A stretch of DNA of 38,927 bases. Origin: Geothrix sp. (lineage in GTDB: Bacteria; Acidobacteriota; Holophagae; Holophagales; Holophagaceae). The notes under the pieces were generated by a model that did not search any database, was not told the origin of the DNA, and saw only the letters and a program-made list of their open reading frames with translations. Below, piece after piece: positions 24,316 through 33,060 of the stretch. The translations under genes were made by a program, and so were the position numbers. Each line of letters begins with the position of its first letter. The first letter of the stretch is position 1. The stretch lies in assembly GCA_030824075.1 (NCBI GenBank), contig JAVBYJ010000027.1:1-38927 (forward strand). Reading direction: 5' to 3'.

Positions 24316-26043
24316 ATGGCCGAGTCCTTCTTCCCCACTGCGTCCAATCCCACCCTTCAAGGTTGGCAAGCCCCGGGTTCTCTTGATTTCCAGGCCGCCT
24401 TCCTGCGGGCCGGTGGCTGGGCGCTGACCCGCACTGACGCCTTCCCTGACGCGGCCAAACTCCGGGAGCGCCTGCAGGAGCTCAAGACCTCCATGCGCGA
24501 AGGGTCCAAGCTTGGCCTGGATCTGCGCGGCCTGAGGGATAGCGCGGATGGCGTGATGGCCGCCGCGCGCGAGGCTGGCGTGGCCTTCCTGCTCCATACG
24601 GCGGAACTGCCGCCCTCCCTGGCCATGCTCCGCCACGCCAACATGCCCCGGCTCGTCGCCGTGCAGAATCCCGAGGAGGCCGCCCAGGCCAAGGCCGGGG
24701 GCGCTTCCGCGCTGCTGGCGCGGGCCTGTGATGTGGCGTCCTTGCGATTCCTGGGCCTGCCCGTGATGGCGATGGCCGACACCGAAGCCGAAGCCAAGCA
24801 GGCCATGGCCGATGGCGCCATCGGACTGCAACCCCGCACTCCCTCCATGCTGGACGCCTCACCCCTGGCCGCGTTCCGGACCCGCCTCATGGCCGGGCTG
24901 GATTCCATGGCCCAGGCGTTCGTGCGCCGCGGCGCCTGCACCCTGCCGCGCCTGCGGATCCGCAACCTCGATCTGGCCTACCCCATTCAACAAGGCGGCA
25001 TGGGTGTCGGCATCTCCTGGGAAGGTCTGGCGGGCGCCGTGGCCAGCGCCGGCTGCGTGGGCTTGGTGTCGGCCATCGGCACGGGCTACCACGGTTCGGC
25101 CAACCCCAAGATGCGCCTGGGCCGCCCTGATGGCACCGATTCGCTGAACCCGCCCAAGGCTCTGGAATGGATCATCCGCGCCGCGCGCGAACGCGCCGAG
25201 GGTCGCGGCGCCGTGGGCGTGAACATCCTCTGCGCCATCGAGGGCTACGAGTCCGCCGTGCGGGCCTCGCTGGCCGCTGGTGCCCAGATGATCGTTTCCG
25301 GCGCGGGGTTGCCCCTCGCGTTGCCGGGCTACGTAGGTGATGCGGATGTGGCCCTGGTGCCCATCGTGTCCTCCGGCCGGGCCCTGAGCGTGATCTGCAA
25401 GCAGTGGCAACGGAAGTACAACCGCCTGCCGGATGCGGTGGTGCTGGAAGGTCCCGAAAGCGGCGGCCACCAGGGCTTCAGCCACGATGGCTGCCTGGAT
25501 CCCGCCCACACCCTGGAGAACATCCTGCCTGAGGTGATCGAGGAACGAAACAAGTGGGGCGACTTCCCCATCCTGGTGGCAGGCGGTGTCTGGGATCACG
25601 CGGACATCCAGCGCTTCCTGGCCCTGGGCGCCGATGGCGTGCAGATGGGCACGCGCTTCATCGGCACTTTCGAGTGCGATGCCTCACCGATCTTCAAGGA
25701 GGTCATCCTCCGCGCCAAGGCTGAGGACATCGGCCTGATGAAGTCCCCTGTGGGCCTCCCTGCCCGCGGCGTGCGCACCTCCCTGCAGCGGCACATCGAG
25801 GCCGGTACCGCGCCCCAGATCCGCTGCGTGAGCAACTGCCTTTCACCCTGCGGCCATGGCAAGGGCGCCATGGCGGTGGGCTACTGCATTGCCGACCGCC
25901 TGGCCGACGCCATGCAGGGCAATGAGGAGAGCGGCCTCTTCTTCACCGGCAGCAACGGCGCCAAGCTCCGCGAACTGGTGAGCGTCCGCGACCTCATCGA
26001 AGAACTCACCCAGGATCCTGGACTGCAGCGGATCTACGCCTGA
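24316..26043 (+). CDS. nitronate monooxygenase-like flavoprotein with extra N-terminal half
   Basis: A 575-residue protein. Residues ~210-575 match the FMN-dependent nitronate monooxygenase/FabK-like TIM barrel: YPIQQGGMGVGISWEGLAGA, GVNILCAIEGY, LEGPESGGHQGF with the usual catalytic His, FPILVAGGVWDHADI and GVQMGTRFIGTFECDAS. Near the C-terminus C504, C508 and C512 form a CX3CX3C pattern, with C524 after them. Residues 1-205 are an extension with barrel-like traces (VAVQNPEEAAQAKAGGASAL, MADTEAEAKQAMADGAIGLQ) but no FMN site, which suggests a degenerate duplicate. The true substrate is unknown; relatives oxidise nitronates or reduce enoyl groups. Its stop overlaps the convergent hemerythrin gene by ten bases. 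Confidence 0.87.
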   Translation: MAESFFPTASNPTLQGWQAPGSLDFQAAFLRAGGWALTRTDAFPDAAKLRERLQELKTSMREGSKLGLDLRGLRDSADGVMAAAREAGVAFLLHTAELPPSLAMLRHANMPRLVAVQNPEEAAQAKAGGASALLARACDVASLRFLGLPVMAMADTEAEAKQAMADGAIGLQPRTPSMLDASPLAAFRTRLMAGLDSMAQAFVRRGACTLPRLRIRNLDLAYPIQQGGMGVGISWEGLAGAVASAGCVGLVSAIGTGYHGSANPKMRLGRPDGTDSLNPPKALEWIIRAARERAEGRGAVGVNILCAIEGYESAVRASLAAGAQMIVSGAGLPLALPGYVGDADVALVPIVSSGRALSVICKQWQRKYNRLPDAVVLEGPESGGHQGFSHDGCLDPAHTLENILPEVIEERNKWGDFPILVAGGVWDHADIQRFLALGADGVQMGTRFIGTFECDASPIFKEVILRAKAEDIGLMKSPVGLPARGVRTSLQRHIEAGTAPQIRCVSNCLSPCGHGKGAMAVGYCIADRLADAMQGNEESGLFFTGSNGAKLRELVSVRDLIEELTQDPGLQRIYA

Positions 26044-26534
26044 GGATTCAGCGCCTGAGGGTTCGCGCGAGCCCCCTGCAGCCACCAGCGGGTGGGCCAT
26101 TCGAGGCCCTTGAAGGGTCGATTTCCCCGTAAGCTGCGGCGGATCCCCTGCCGCTGGCGCTTTCGTTGCCTAAGCCACTCGCCGTAGGTTTCATCGTGGG
26201 TGAGGATGTGGAAGAGAAACATCTGCCGGAACAGGGAGAGGTCTGAACGTAGGTTCGGACTGGTTTCGGGCATGGTTCCAACCAGGCGGTTGAACGCGTT
26301 CTGCAGGTACGCGTGGGCCAGCACATGGTCCTGGAATCCCGGGTAGCGGGCGGCCCGCATGGCGGCCTCCTCGCGCTTGAAGTGCGAAGAGGTGTAATGA
26401 CGGAACAGGTCGATGCACTCCCTGCGTCCCTGGCGGTCGTACCCCTCGGTGGCGACGATTTCGAGCATGGATTCGAACTTGGAAATGATGAGGTCGTGAT
26501 CCGAGTCGATGGCGGAATTCTGGAATCGATACAT
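26034..26534 (-). CDS. bacteriohemerythrin
   Basis: A 166-residue single-domain hemerythrin that binds O2 at a di-iron site. All seven expected ligands are present: H13, H51 and E55 (HFKRE), H70 and H74 (HVLAH), H109 and D114 (HILTHD). The last ~40 residues are an Arg-rich tail beyond the four-helix bundle, which could contact nucleic acid or partners, but this is speculative. AGGAGG lies seven bases before the ATG. Such proteins serve as oxygen stores or sensors in microaerophilic or anaerobic bacteria. Confidence 0.93.
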   Translation of the reverse strand: MYRFQNSAIDSDHDLIISKFESMLEIVATEGYDRQGRRECIDLFRHYTSSHFKREEAAMRAARYPGFQDHVLAHAYLQNAFNRLVGTMPETSPNLRSDLSLFRQMFLFHILTHDETYGEWLRQRKRQRQGIRRSLRGNRPFKGLEWPTRWWLQGARANPQALNPQA

Positions 26535-26673
26535 GACGAACCTCCTGGGGTGGTCACGTTCGGATCAAATGGTCGGACGATGGGATGGCGGAACGCTGGC
26601 AGAAGTGCGGCCTGATTTTATTTTACAATATAGAAGCATGTATTAAAAGGTAATTAGTGGTAAATGATTTGCG
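26535..26673 (-). promoter_or_regulatory. AT-rich probable promoter region of the hemerythrin gene
   Basis: The 139-base gap contains an AT-rich patch (26616-26665) unlike the surroundings. On the minus strand it offers TATATT and TAAAAT as -10 candidates with only weak -35 partners (TTACCT). No ORF or terminator hairpin is evident. Confidence 0.35.
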
Positions 26674-27645
26674 TTAACTTGCGTTTGGATGCCGTTCGAG
26701 CAGCTGCCGCAGCGCCGCATTGCGCTTCACCACGTCCTGGCGGCGGAGGTGGGCAATGAGCTGGGGCGGGGCGGCGCTCCAACGGGCGATGTTCTGGATC
26801 AGCAGGGTGGAGACGTAGGTTCGGCGACAGAGAATGGCCGTCGTGTGGCCGTCGATGGTGAGGCCCACCAGACTGGCGAGACAGCGGCCTTCCGTGGTGA
26901 GGATGAGTTCCGCCCGCTCCTCGCCCGCGCGCTGGTTGAAGCTGGCCCGCAGCAGATCCCGGGCCATGGCGCGGGTCTGCTCTGGCGCATCGCGCGAGGT
27001 GGTCACCAGGAACTGGTCGAGGAGGCGCTTGGGGGACCAAAGACGGCGATACAGGGACGGTGGCAGGAGGGGGTTCTGCAGCAGAGCACGGCGCACGCCG
27101 CCATCGTTCGTGAAGGCCGGGCGCCCGCCCAGGGCCTCCAGGCCCGCCACCGTGCGATGGTGGGCGGCGATGAGACGTGCATGGATGCCGCCCACCCGCG
27201 GGTTCTCCAGCACAGCGCGGATGACCTCCGTCGTGGGGTCGAAACAGAAAGCACTCAGCTCGGGCTCGACCGCCACCCGCGCGTGGGCCACCCGTTCATC
27301 CACGCCCTGATGGTGCAGCTGCTGCTCGAAGAGCTGTCGATGCGTCGCGGCCTTGGCCGCAGCCTGGGGCGCGTCATCCTCCGCGTCTGGCGCCTCTGCC
27401 AGGGATTCCGACGCGGGCTGCGGCAGGGGGGCCGCCGCCGAGACTGGTTGCGCCGGGACCACAGCGCCCAGGGCCACCAGCTCCTCAAGCATGGCCGTCA
27501 CCTGGTCCTCTGCCAGGTTCAGGAGGGCGGCCAGGGTCGGCACATCCAGGGTTCCGTCGAGCCGCGACAGCAGATAACCCTGGCGGGGATCGAGGGGCAG
27601 GGGGAGGGCCTCCGCTTCTGCTCGGGGACTGGGCTTCCAGGTCAT
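26674..27645 (-). CDS. uncharacterised protein, winged-helix-like N-terminus and helical repeats
   Basis: A 323-residue protein that I do not recognise. Residues ~15-65 look like a winged-helix module (GYLLSRLDGTLDVPTLAALL, ending in MLEELVALGAVVP). An Ala/Pro/Glu-rich linker follows (~66-100). Residues ~115-323 look like helical HEAT or leucine-rich-variant repeats, with recurring NP turns (VLENPRVGGIHARL; LLQNPLLPPSLYRRL) and a final LLERHPNAS. No signal peptide or membrane segment is present. It starts 52 bases after radA and may be its last co-transcribed partner. Confidence 0.72.
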   Translation of the reverse strand: MTWKPSPRAEAEALPLPLDPRQGYLLSRLDGTLDVPTLAALLNLAEDQVTAMLEELVALGAVVPAQPVSAAAPLPQPASESLAEAPDAEDDAPQAAAKAATHRQLFEQQLHHQGVDERVAHARVAVEPELSAFCFDPTTEVIRAVLENPRVGGIHARLIAAHHRTVAGLEALGGRPAFTNDGGVRRALLQNPLLPPSLYRRLWSPKRLLDQFLVTTSRDAPEQTRAMARDLLRASFNQRAGEERAELILTTEGRCLASLVGLTIDGHTTAILCRRTYVSTLLIQNIARWSAAPPQLIAHLRRQDVVKRNAALRQLLERHPNAS

Positions 27646-27697
27646 GGTTCGAGCATAGCCGGAGGCACTCTGAGAAGTCCCCAGCGGTCCGCGCGTT

Positions 27698-29062
27698 CTA
27701 CTCGTCCACCACGCCCTTCAGCCAGGCCTTGCTCCGCAGTCGCTCGACGCTGGTTTCGGGGAAGAGCTCGAGGGGGCTTTTGCCTTCCAGGCCGAGGCGC
27801 GGCACAGCCGCGCAGGTGAAACCGAGGCGGGCGCCTTCCTGGAGACGCAGGGGCAACTGGGCCACGGGGCGCACTTCGCCGGTGAGCCCCACTTCGCCCA
27901 TGAAGAGGCATTTATCGGCCAGCAGGCGTCCGCCAGCAGCGCTGCACAAGGCGGCGATGACCGCGAGGTCGGCGGCGGGATCCTCGATCTCCAGGCCACC
28001 GGCCACGTTCAGGTAGATATCCCGGTCGTGAAGCTGCACGCCGCCGCGGCGTTCGGCCACGGCGCAGAGCATGGCCAGCCGCTGGCCATCAATGCCCAGA
28101 GCCGTGCGGCGGGGGATGCCCAGGCCCGCCGAAGCGACCAGGGCCTGGATCTCCACCACCATGGGGCGCGTGCCGCTGAGCACCACGGTGGCGGAACAGC
28201 CCGGTCGCGGTTCGGCGTCGAGGAAGAAGGGATTGCCCTCGGCGGTCACCAGGCCCCGCTCGGTCATGGCAAAGACGCCCAGCTCGAAGGCCGCGCCAAA
28301 GCGGTTCTTGAGAGCCCGCAGCAGCCGGTGGTGGTGGTGGCGGTCGCCCTCGAAGGCCAGCACCGTGTCCACGAGATGTTCGAGCACCTTGGGGCCGGCG
28401 AGGCTGCCGTCCTTGGTGACGTGGCCCACCAGCACCAGGGGGGTGGCGGTGGTCTTGGCCCAGCGGGTGAGCATGGCCGCGCAGCCGCGGACCTGGCTCA
28501 CGCTGCCCGCGCTGCTTTCGAAATCGGGATCGAAGAGGGTCTGGATGCTGTCCACCAGCAACAGGTCGGGCTTCATGCGCTCGGCCTCTTCGAGGATGCG
28601 GCGCACGTCTGTTTCCGCCAGCAGGTGGATGCCGGGGTTTTCCGCGCCCAGGCGCTGCGCCCGCAGCTTGATCTGCCGCTCGCTCTCCTCGCCGCTGGCG
28701 TAGAGGACCGTGCCTGCGGTCGTAGCCGCCCACTGCAGCAGCAGGGTGGACTTGCCGATGCCTGGCTCGCCACCCAGCAGGGCCACCATGCCCGGCACCA
28801 CGCCGCCACCCAGCACGCGGTCCAGCTCGACGATGCCCGTGGGGCTGCGCTGGGTGTCGGTGACGTCCACATCCGGCAGGGCCACGGGGCCGTTGTAGTG
28901 GCTTTGCGCGTAGGCGGAACCAGCCCGCTGAAGGTCGCGCTTCAACGAACCACGGACCTCCTGCACGGTGTCCCAGGCACCACAGCCCGTACACTTCCCC
29001 ATGGCCTTGGGATGGCGGGCACCGCAGGCTGTGCATTCGAACAGGGGCGAGGCCTTGGCCAT
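27698..29062 (-). CDS. radA: DNA repair protein RadA
   Basis: A 454-residue RecA-like branch-migration helicase that acts in recombination. The N-terminal zinc finger has C10, C13, C24 and C27. The ATPase carries Walker A GGEPGIGKST (97-106), Walker B LLLVDSIQTL and the RadA-specific KNRFG motif (252-256). The C-terminal ~150 residues form the Lon-protease-like domain (RRTALGIDGQRLAML, KCLFMGEVGLTGEVRPV). Its ATG overlaps the stop of the B12-binding gene by one base (TGATG). Confidence 0.96.
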   Translation of the reverse strand: MAKASPLFECTACGARHPKAMGKCTGCGAWDTVQEVRGSLKRDLQRAGSAYAQSHYNGPVALPDVDVTDTQRSPTGIVELDRVLGGGVVPGMVALLGGEPGIGKSTLLLQWAATTAGTVLYASGEESERQIKLRAQRLGAENPGIHLLAETDVRRILEEAERMKPDLLLVDSIQTLFDPDFESSAGSVSQVRGCAAMLTRWAKTTATPLVLVGHVTKDGSLAGPKVLEHLVDTVLAFEGDRHHHHRLLRALKNRFGAAFELGVFAMTERGLVTAEGNPFFLDAEPRPGCSATVVLSGTRPMVVEIQALVASAGLGIPRRTALGIDGQRLAMLCAVAERRGGVQLHDRDIYLNVAGGLEIEDPAADLAVIAALCSAAGGRLLADKCLFMGEVGLTGEVRPVAQLPLRLQEGARLGFTCAAVPRLGLEGKSPLELFPETSVERLRSKAWLKGVVDE

Positions 29063-29460
29063 CAGTCGCGGACTTCGCGCTGGATGAAGGCCACGATGTC
29101 GTCGGTATTGGTACCGGGCTGGAAGATCTCGCAGATGCCGAGAGCCTTGAGGGCAGGGACATCGTCGTCGGGGATGATGCCGCCGGCGAAGACCAGCACA
29201 TCCTCCGCGCCCTGTTCCTTCAGCAGCCGAAGGACCTCGGGGAAGATCTGGTTGTGGGCGCCGCTGAGGATGCTCATGCCCAGCACCCGGGCGTCCTCCT
29301 GCACCACGGCCGCCACGATCTGCTGGGGGGTCTGCCGAAGGCCCGTGTAGATCACTTCCATGCCGGCATCGCGCAGGGCGCGGGCCACGACCTTGGCACC
29401 GCGGTCATGCCCATCCAGTCCGGGCTTGGCGATGACGACGCGAATCGGCGCTTGGTTCAT
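29062..29460 (-). CDS. B12-binding small subunit of methylmalonyl-CoA-type mutase
   Basis: A 132-residue protein that is a complete cobalamin-binding domain. It has the DxHxxG motif in [10 protein letters not shown] (D16, H18, G21), SILSGAHNQ, then [11 protein letters not shown] and the ending [15 protein letters not shown]18 would be the lower axial ligand of cobalamin. In split mutases this domain pairs with a separate catalytic subunit, which is not in this window; the partner could be a methylmalonyl-CoA, ethylmalonyl-CoA or isobutyryl-CoA mutase. It is translationally coupled to radA. The 117-base gap upstream contains TATTCT as a weak -10 candidate and nothing else clear. Confidence 0.92.
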   Translation of the reverse strand: MNQAPIRVVIAKPGLDGHDRGAKVVARALRDAGMEVIYTGLRQTPQQIVAAVVQEDARVLGMSILSGAHNQIFPEVLRLLKEQGAEDVLVFAGGIIPDDDVPALKALGICEIFQPGTNTDDIVAFIQREVRD

Positions 29461-29577
29461 GGAGAACTCCGGGTTAAGGGCCGTTACAGAATAGCCAATC
29501 TTGTCCTGGCCATCCGGTTCCGGCCCCTCATGCCGTCCGCGCCATTGAGATGAGATTGGTCATGTTGGATCAACGGC

Positions 29578-30033
29578 TTACCAGCCCTCGGTCTGCCGCA
29601 GCGCTTCGTAGAGGCCAATGGCGGCGGCCTGGGCCAGGTTCAGACTGCGATGGTGGTCGCCCAGCATGGGGATGCGCACCAGGCTTTCCGGATGTCCGGC
29701 CACGATGTCCTCGGGCAGCCCCATGGTCTCCCGGCCGAAAACGAGCCCATCGCCGAAGGCCCAGGGCACCTGGGTGTGCCGTTTGGCGCCCTTGGTGCTG
29801 AAATACCACAGCCGCTTGGCGGGGTTCCGGGCCAGGAAGTCGCTCCAATTGTCGTAGTGGGTCGGTTCCAGCTTCTCCCAGTAGTCCAGCCCCGCCCGCC
29901 TCAGGTAGTAGTCCGTGGTCTCGAAGCCCAGGGGATGGACGAGGTGCAGCTTGGCGTCGTTGTTCACACAGAGCCGGCCGATGCTTCCGGTATTCTGCGG
30001 AATCTCGGGTTGGTGCAGGATGAGGTGGAACAT
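29578..30033 (-). CDS. trmL: tRNA (cytidine(34)-2'-O)-methyltransferase
   Basis: A 151-residue SPOUT methyltransferase that methylates the wobble ribose of tRNA-Leu isoacceptors. It begins with the family start LILHQPEIPQNTGSIGRLC and VHPLGF. The SAM-binding trefoil knot is formed by LVFGRETMGLPEDI and VRIPMLGDHHRSLNLAQAAA. Length is typical. Its start codon lies only 12 bases from the divergent HIT gene start. Confidence 0.95.
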   Translation of the reverse strand: MFHLILHQPEIPQNTGSIGRLCVNNDAKLHLVHPLGFETTDYYLRRAGLDYWEKLEPTHYDNWSDFLARNPAKRLWYFSTKGAKRHTQVPWAFGDGLVFGRETMGLPEDIVAGHPESLVRIPMLGDHHRSLNLAQAAAIGLYEALRQTEGW

Positions 30034-30045
30034 GGGAGGTCCCCG

Positions 30046-30393
30046 ATGAGTGAGTGCCTGTTCTGCAAGATCGCGCGGAAAGAAATCCCTGCGGCCCTGG
30101 TCTACGAAGATGATGACCTACTCGCCTTCAAAGACATCTTCCCCCAGGCGCCGGTGCATCTGCTCCTCATTCCGAAGGCCCACTGCGAAGGCCTGGCGGA
30201 TATGACCCCGGAGATCGCCGCCCTCGCAGCCCGCATCCTCCAGGTGGCCGCCAAGCTGGCGGCGGATCACGGCATCCAGGCCAGTGGCTGGCGCCTGCTC
30301 AGCAATTGCGGTGCTGACGCTGGTCAGACTGTCTTCCACCTGCACTTCCACCTGCTGGGGGGCAAGCCGCTGGGCGGGAAACTTTGCCAGTAG
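30046..30393 (+). CDS. HIT family nucleotide-binding protein
   Basis: A 115-residue histidine-triad protein of the HinT type, a purine nucleoside phosphoramidase/AMP-lysine hydrolase. It starts MSECLFCKIARKEIPA, with the Cys pair common in this group, and has IFPQAPVHLLLIPKAH. The triad is in VFHLHFHLLGG. GGGAGGT lies five bases before the ATG. An in-frame extension to 29650 is rejected because it runs antisense through trmL. Confidence 0.95.
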   Translation: MSECLFCKIARKEIPAALVYEDDDLLAFKDIFPQAPVHLLLIPKAHCEGLADMTPEIAALAARILQVAAKLAADHGIQASGWRLLSNCGADAGQTVFHLHFHLLGGKPLGGKLCQ

Positions 30394-30630
30394 CACCGCG
30401 ATAGGGCCGTCCAATAAGATTCCCATAAATAATAATTTACATGTTTTTTGCTATGCGAGCGCATGATCGCTGTGGCCTTCGGCCTGCACTGGATCGGGGC
30501 GAAATGGAACAATTCTGGGATGGATGACGCGGCGATCCGATAAGCCCCTAGCAGGTCGTCCAGAACCACTCGCCCGCCTTGAAGTCCGTCAGCTCCTGAC
30601 GATGTGTGACGCCCGATTGAGGGATGCGCC
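30394..30630. other. intergenic region before the signalling island
   Basis: This 237-base gap has no convincing gene. It includes an AT-rich patch (30414-30450) likely to hold the promoter of the signalling island, a short inverted repeat ATGCG-AG-CGCAT (30453-30464), and a small GGCC-TTC-GGCC hairpin (30474-30484). Confidence 0.4.
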
Positions 30631-33060
30631 ATGGAATCCAACCCACCGATCCACATCCTCCTGGTCGAAGATTCCGAGGCGGATGCGATCCTGCTCAAGA
30701 TGCACCTGCGGGACCAGGGATTGTCATTCGACATGACCCAGGTGGGTGACCTGGTGTCCTTGCGAAAAGCACTGACAGACTCCCGCTGGGACGTCCTGCT
30801 GACGGACTTCCGCCTTCCATCCATGGATGGGCTCCAGGTCATCGAAGAGGCGAGGCGGCTTGCTCCGGGCCTGCCGTGCATCCTCGTCTCGGGCCAGGTC
30901 GGCGAAGAGACGGCGGTGGAGACGCTGCGGGCGGGCGCGAAGGACTTCGTGAACAAGGCCAGGTTGGCCCGCCTCCTTCCGGCCATCCAGCGAGAGTTGA
31001 GCGAGAGCCGGGAACGGGCCCAGGCGGATGCGACCCGTGCCGACCTGCGAACCGCCGAAGACCGGATCCGGGCCATCACAGCCGCGACCCTGGACGGCAT
31101 CGTGATGATTGATTCCGAAGGCAGGATCTCCTTCTGGAACCAGTCCGCAGAGCGCATCTTCGGTTTCACCGAAGCAGAGGCCATGGGTTCGGACCTGCAT
31201 CTCCTGATCGCGCCGACACGCTTCCATCCCGCGTTCGGAACCGGGTTTGCCAGGTTCCGTGGAACGGGACATGGTGCGGCCATCGGGAAAGTCGTCGAAC
31301 TGGAGGCGCAACGCAAGGACGGGACCGAATTCCCTGTCGAGATCTCCCTCGCGGCGCTGGAGGTGGGTGAGACGTGGCACGCGGTGGGCGTGATCCGGGA
31401 CATTACCGCCAGGAAAGTCATGGAGCGGGAGCAGTTTGAACACCTTCAGTTCCTCCGTACCCTCATCGAGACACTGCCGAACCCCCTGTACTACGAGGAT
31501 ATGGATGGGCGCGTCCTGGGGTGCAATCGGGCCTTCCAGGCGTTTCTGGACCTGCCCTCCGGCGACGTCCTCGGCCAAAGGGCGGAGGATCTGCTGCCCG
31601 AGGTCGAGATGGGACGGCACCCCGCCCCAGGGATGGATTCCTTGGTGCGCGCTGGATCGCAAGAGGCATCGTTCCGCATGACCCTCTCCGATGGCCGGAT
31701 CCGTCATGCCATCTTCCGCAGGGCCCCGTTCTTCCAGGCGGATGGCGAGCCTGCGGGGCACGTGGTCACCCTTCTGGACATCACCCGGCTCAAGGAGACC
31801 GAGGAGGCGCTCAGGCTCAATGAGTCCTTGTTCTCCGCGATTCACCGGCATGTGGTTGATCTCATCGCCATCATCGACGGGGATGGGCACAGGATCTACA
31901 CCAGTCCGTCCTATCAGTTCGTCCTGGGATTCACAGAACAGGAGATGGCGGCCCTGTCTTCGACGGACCTGCTTCATCCCGAAGATTTGACGCGGGTATC
32001 GGAGGCGCTCCGGGGGCTGATCGAGGGGCACTCCACCCAGCGGCTTGAATACCGTCTGCGACACCGGGATGGCCGGTGGCTCCACTTCGAGAGCACGGCG
32101 GCGATCATCCAGGATCCAGGGAATGGATCCGTCCGGGCCCTGGTGGTCGCCCGGGATGTCACGGAGCGCAAGGAAGCGGAACGGAACCGGGCGGCCATGG
32201 AGGTCCAACTCAGGCAGGCACAGAAACTGGAAGCCATCGGGCAGCTGGCGGCCGGAATCGCTCATGAGATCAATACGCCCACCCAGTTCATCGGGGACAA
32301 CACCACCTTTCTCCGGGACGCGTTCAAGGACACCTTCGACCTCGTGGCGAAACTATCGGGCCACCTGGCAGCCATGGCCGGGAATTCCGGCGCGGGAACG
32401 ACGGAAGCGCGGGCGGCCCTGGCAGAGCTGGAAGCGGCCGATGTCGGGTACCTGCGGGAGGAAATCCCCAAGGCCATTCAGCAAAGCCTCGAGGGGGTGG
32501 GCCGCATCTCGAAAATCGTCAAAGCCATGAAGGATTTCTCCCACCCGGGCGGAGCGTCCAAGACGCGGACGGATCTGCATCAGGCCATCGAAAGCACCAT
32601 CACGGTCTCGCGCAACGAATGGAAGTACGTGGCGAACCTGGTGACGGATTTCGCGCCGGACCTTCCTCCGGTCCCCTGTTTCCCTGGCGAATTCAATCAG
32701 GTGATCCTCAACCTCATCGTGAATGCAGCCCACGCCATCGAATCCGCCAAGGAGTCCAGGGAGTCCGGCGCGCTGGGACAGATCGTGATTCGCACGCGCA
32801 TCGTGGGGGGAGAGGTGGAAATCGCCGTATCGGATGATGGGACGGGTATCCCGGAGGCCGTCCAGGCCCGCATGTTCGAGCCCTTCTATACGACCAAGGT
32901 CGTGGGAAAGGGCTCGGGACAGGGCTTGGCCATCGTCCATGCGGCCATCGTGGAAAAGCATCAGGGGAGGATCTCGGTCGATTCCAAGGTCGGCAGGGGG
33001 ACCACGTTCATCCTGCACCTGCCCCTGGAGGCTCCGGGACTCGAGGAGGCGTCCGGATGA
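30631..33060 (+). CDS. cytoplasmic REC-PAS-PAS-PAS histidine kinase
   Basis: An 809-residue kinase without membrane segments. An N-terminal receiver (1-125) has phosphoacceptor D59 in LLTDFRLPSMDG. Three PAS domains follow (~143-265, ~270-390, ~396-520), each ending in a DITxRK/DVTERK-type strand. The phosphoacceptor helix has H545 in GIAHEINTPTQFIGDN. The ATPase has the N-box NLIVNAAHAI, G1 VSDDGTGIPEA, F-box MFEPFYTTK and G2 GKGSGQGLAIVH. The N-terminal receiver means another kinase may control it. It opens a six-gene signalling run, and its stop overlaps the next start (ATGA). Confidence 0.93.
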   Translation: MESNPPIHILLVEDSEADAILLKMHLRDQGLSFDMTQVGDLVSLRKALTDSRWDVLLTDFRLPSMDGLQVIEEARRLAPGLPCILVSGQVGEETAVETLRAGAKDFVNKARLARLLPAIQRELSESRERAQADATRADLRTAEDRIRAITAATLDGIVMIDSEGRISFWNQSAERIFGFTEAEAMGSDLHLLIAPTRFHPAFGTGFARFRGTGHGAAIGKVVELEAQRKDGTEFPVEISLAALEVGETWHAVGVIRDITARKVMEREQFEHLQFLRTLIETLPNPLYYEDMDGRVLGCNRAFQAFLDLPSGDVLGQRAEDLLPEVEMGRHPAPGMDSLVRAGSQEASFRMTLSDGRIRHAIFRRAPFFQADGEPAGHVVTLLDITRLKETEEALRLNESLFSAIHRHVVDLIAIIDGDGHRIYTSPSYQFVLGFTEQEMAALSSTDLLHPEDLTRVSEALRGLIEGHSTQRLEYRLRHRDGRWLHFESTAAIIQDPGNGSVRALVVARDVTERKEAERNRAAMEVQLRQAQKLEAIGQLAAGIAHEINTPTQFIGDNTTFLRDAFKDTFDLVAKLSGHLAAMAGNSGAGTTEARAALAELEAADVGYLREEIPKAIQQSLEGVGRISKIVKAMKDFSHPGGASKTRTDLHQAIESTITVSRNEWKYVANLVTDFAPDLPPVPCFPGEFNQVILNLIVNAAHAIESAKESRESGALGQIVIRTRIVGGEVEIAVSDDGTGIPEAVQARMFEPFYTTKVVGKGSGQGLAIVHAAIVEKHQGRISVDSKVGRGTTFILHLPLEAPGLEEASG

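Noticed and set aside
30724..32265. A 513-codon open frame antisense to the first signalling kinase
   Set aside because: It mirrors the receiver and PAS coding sequence and has no domain signal of its own.
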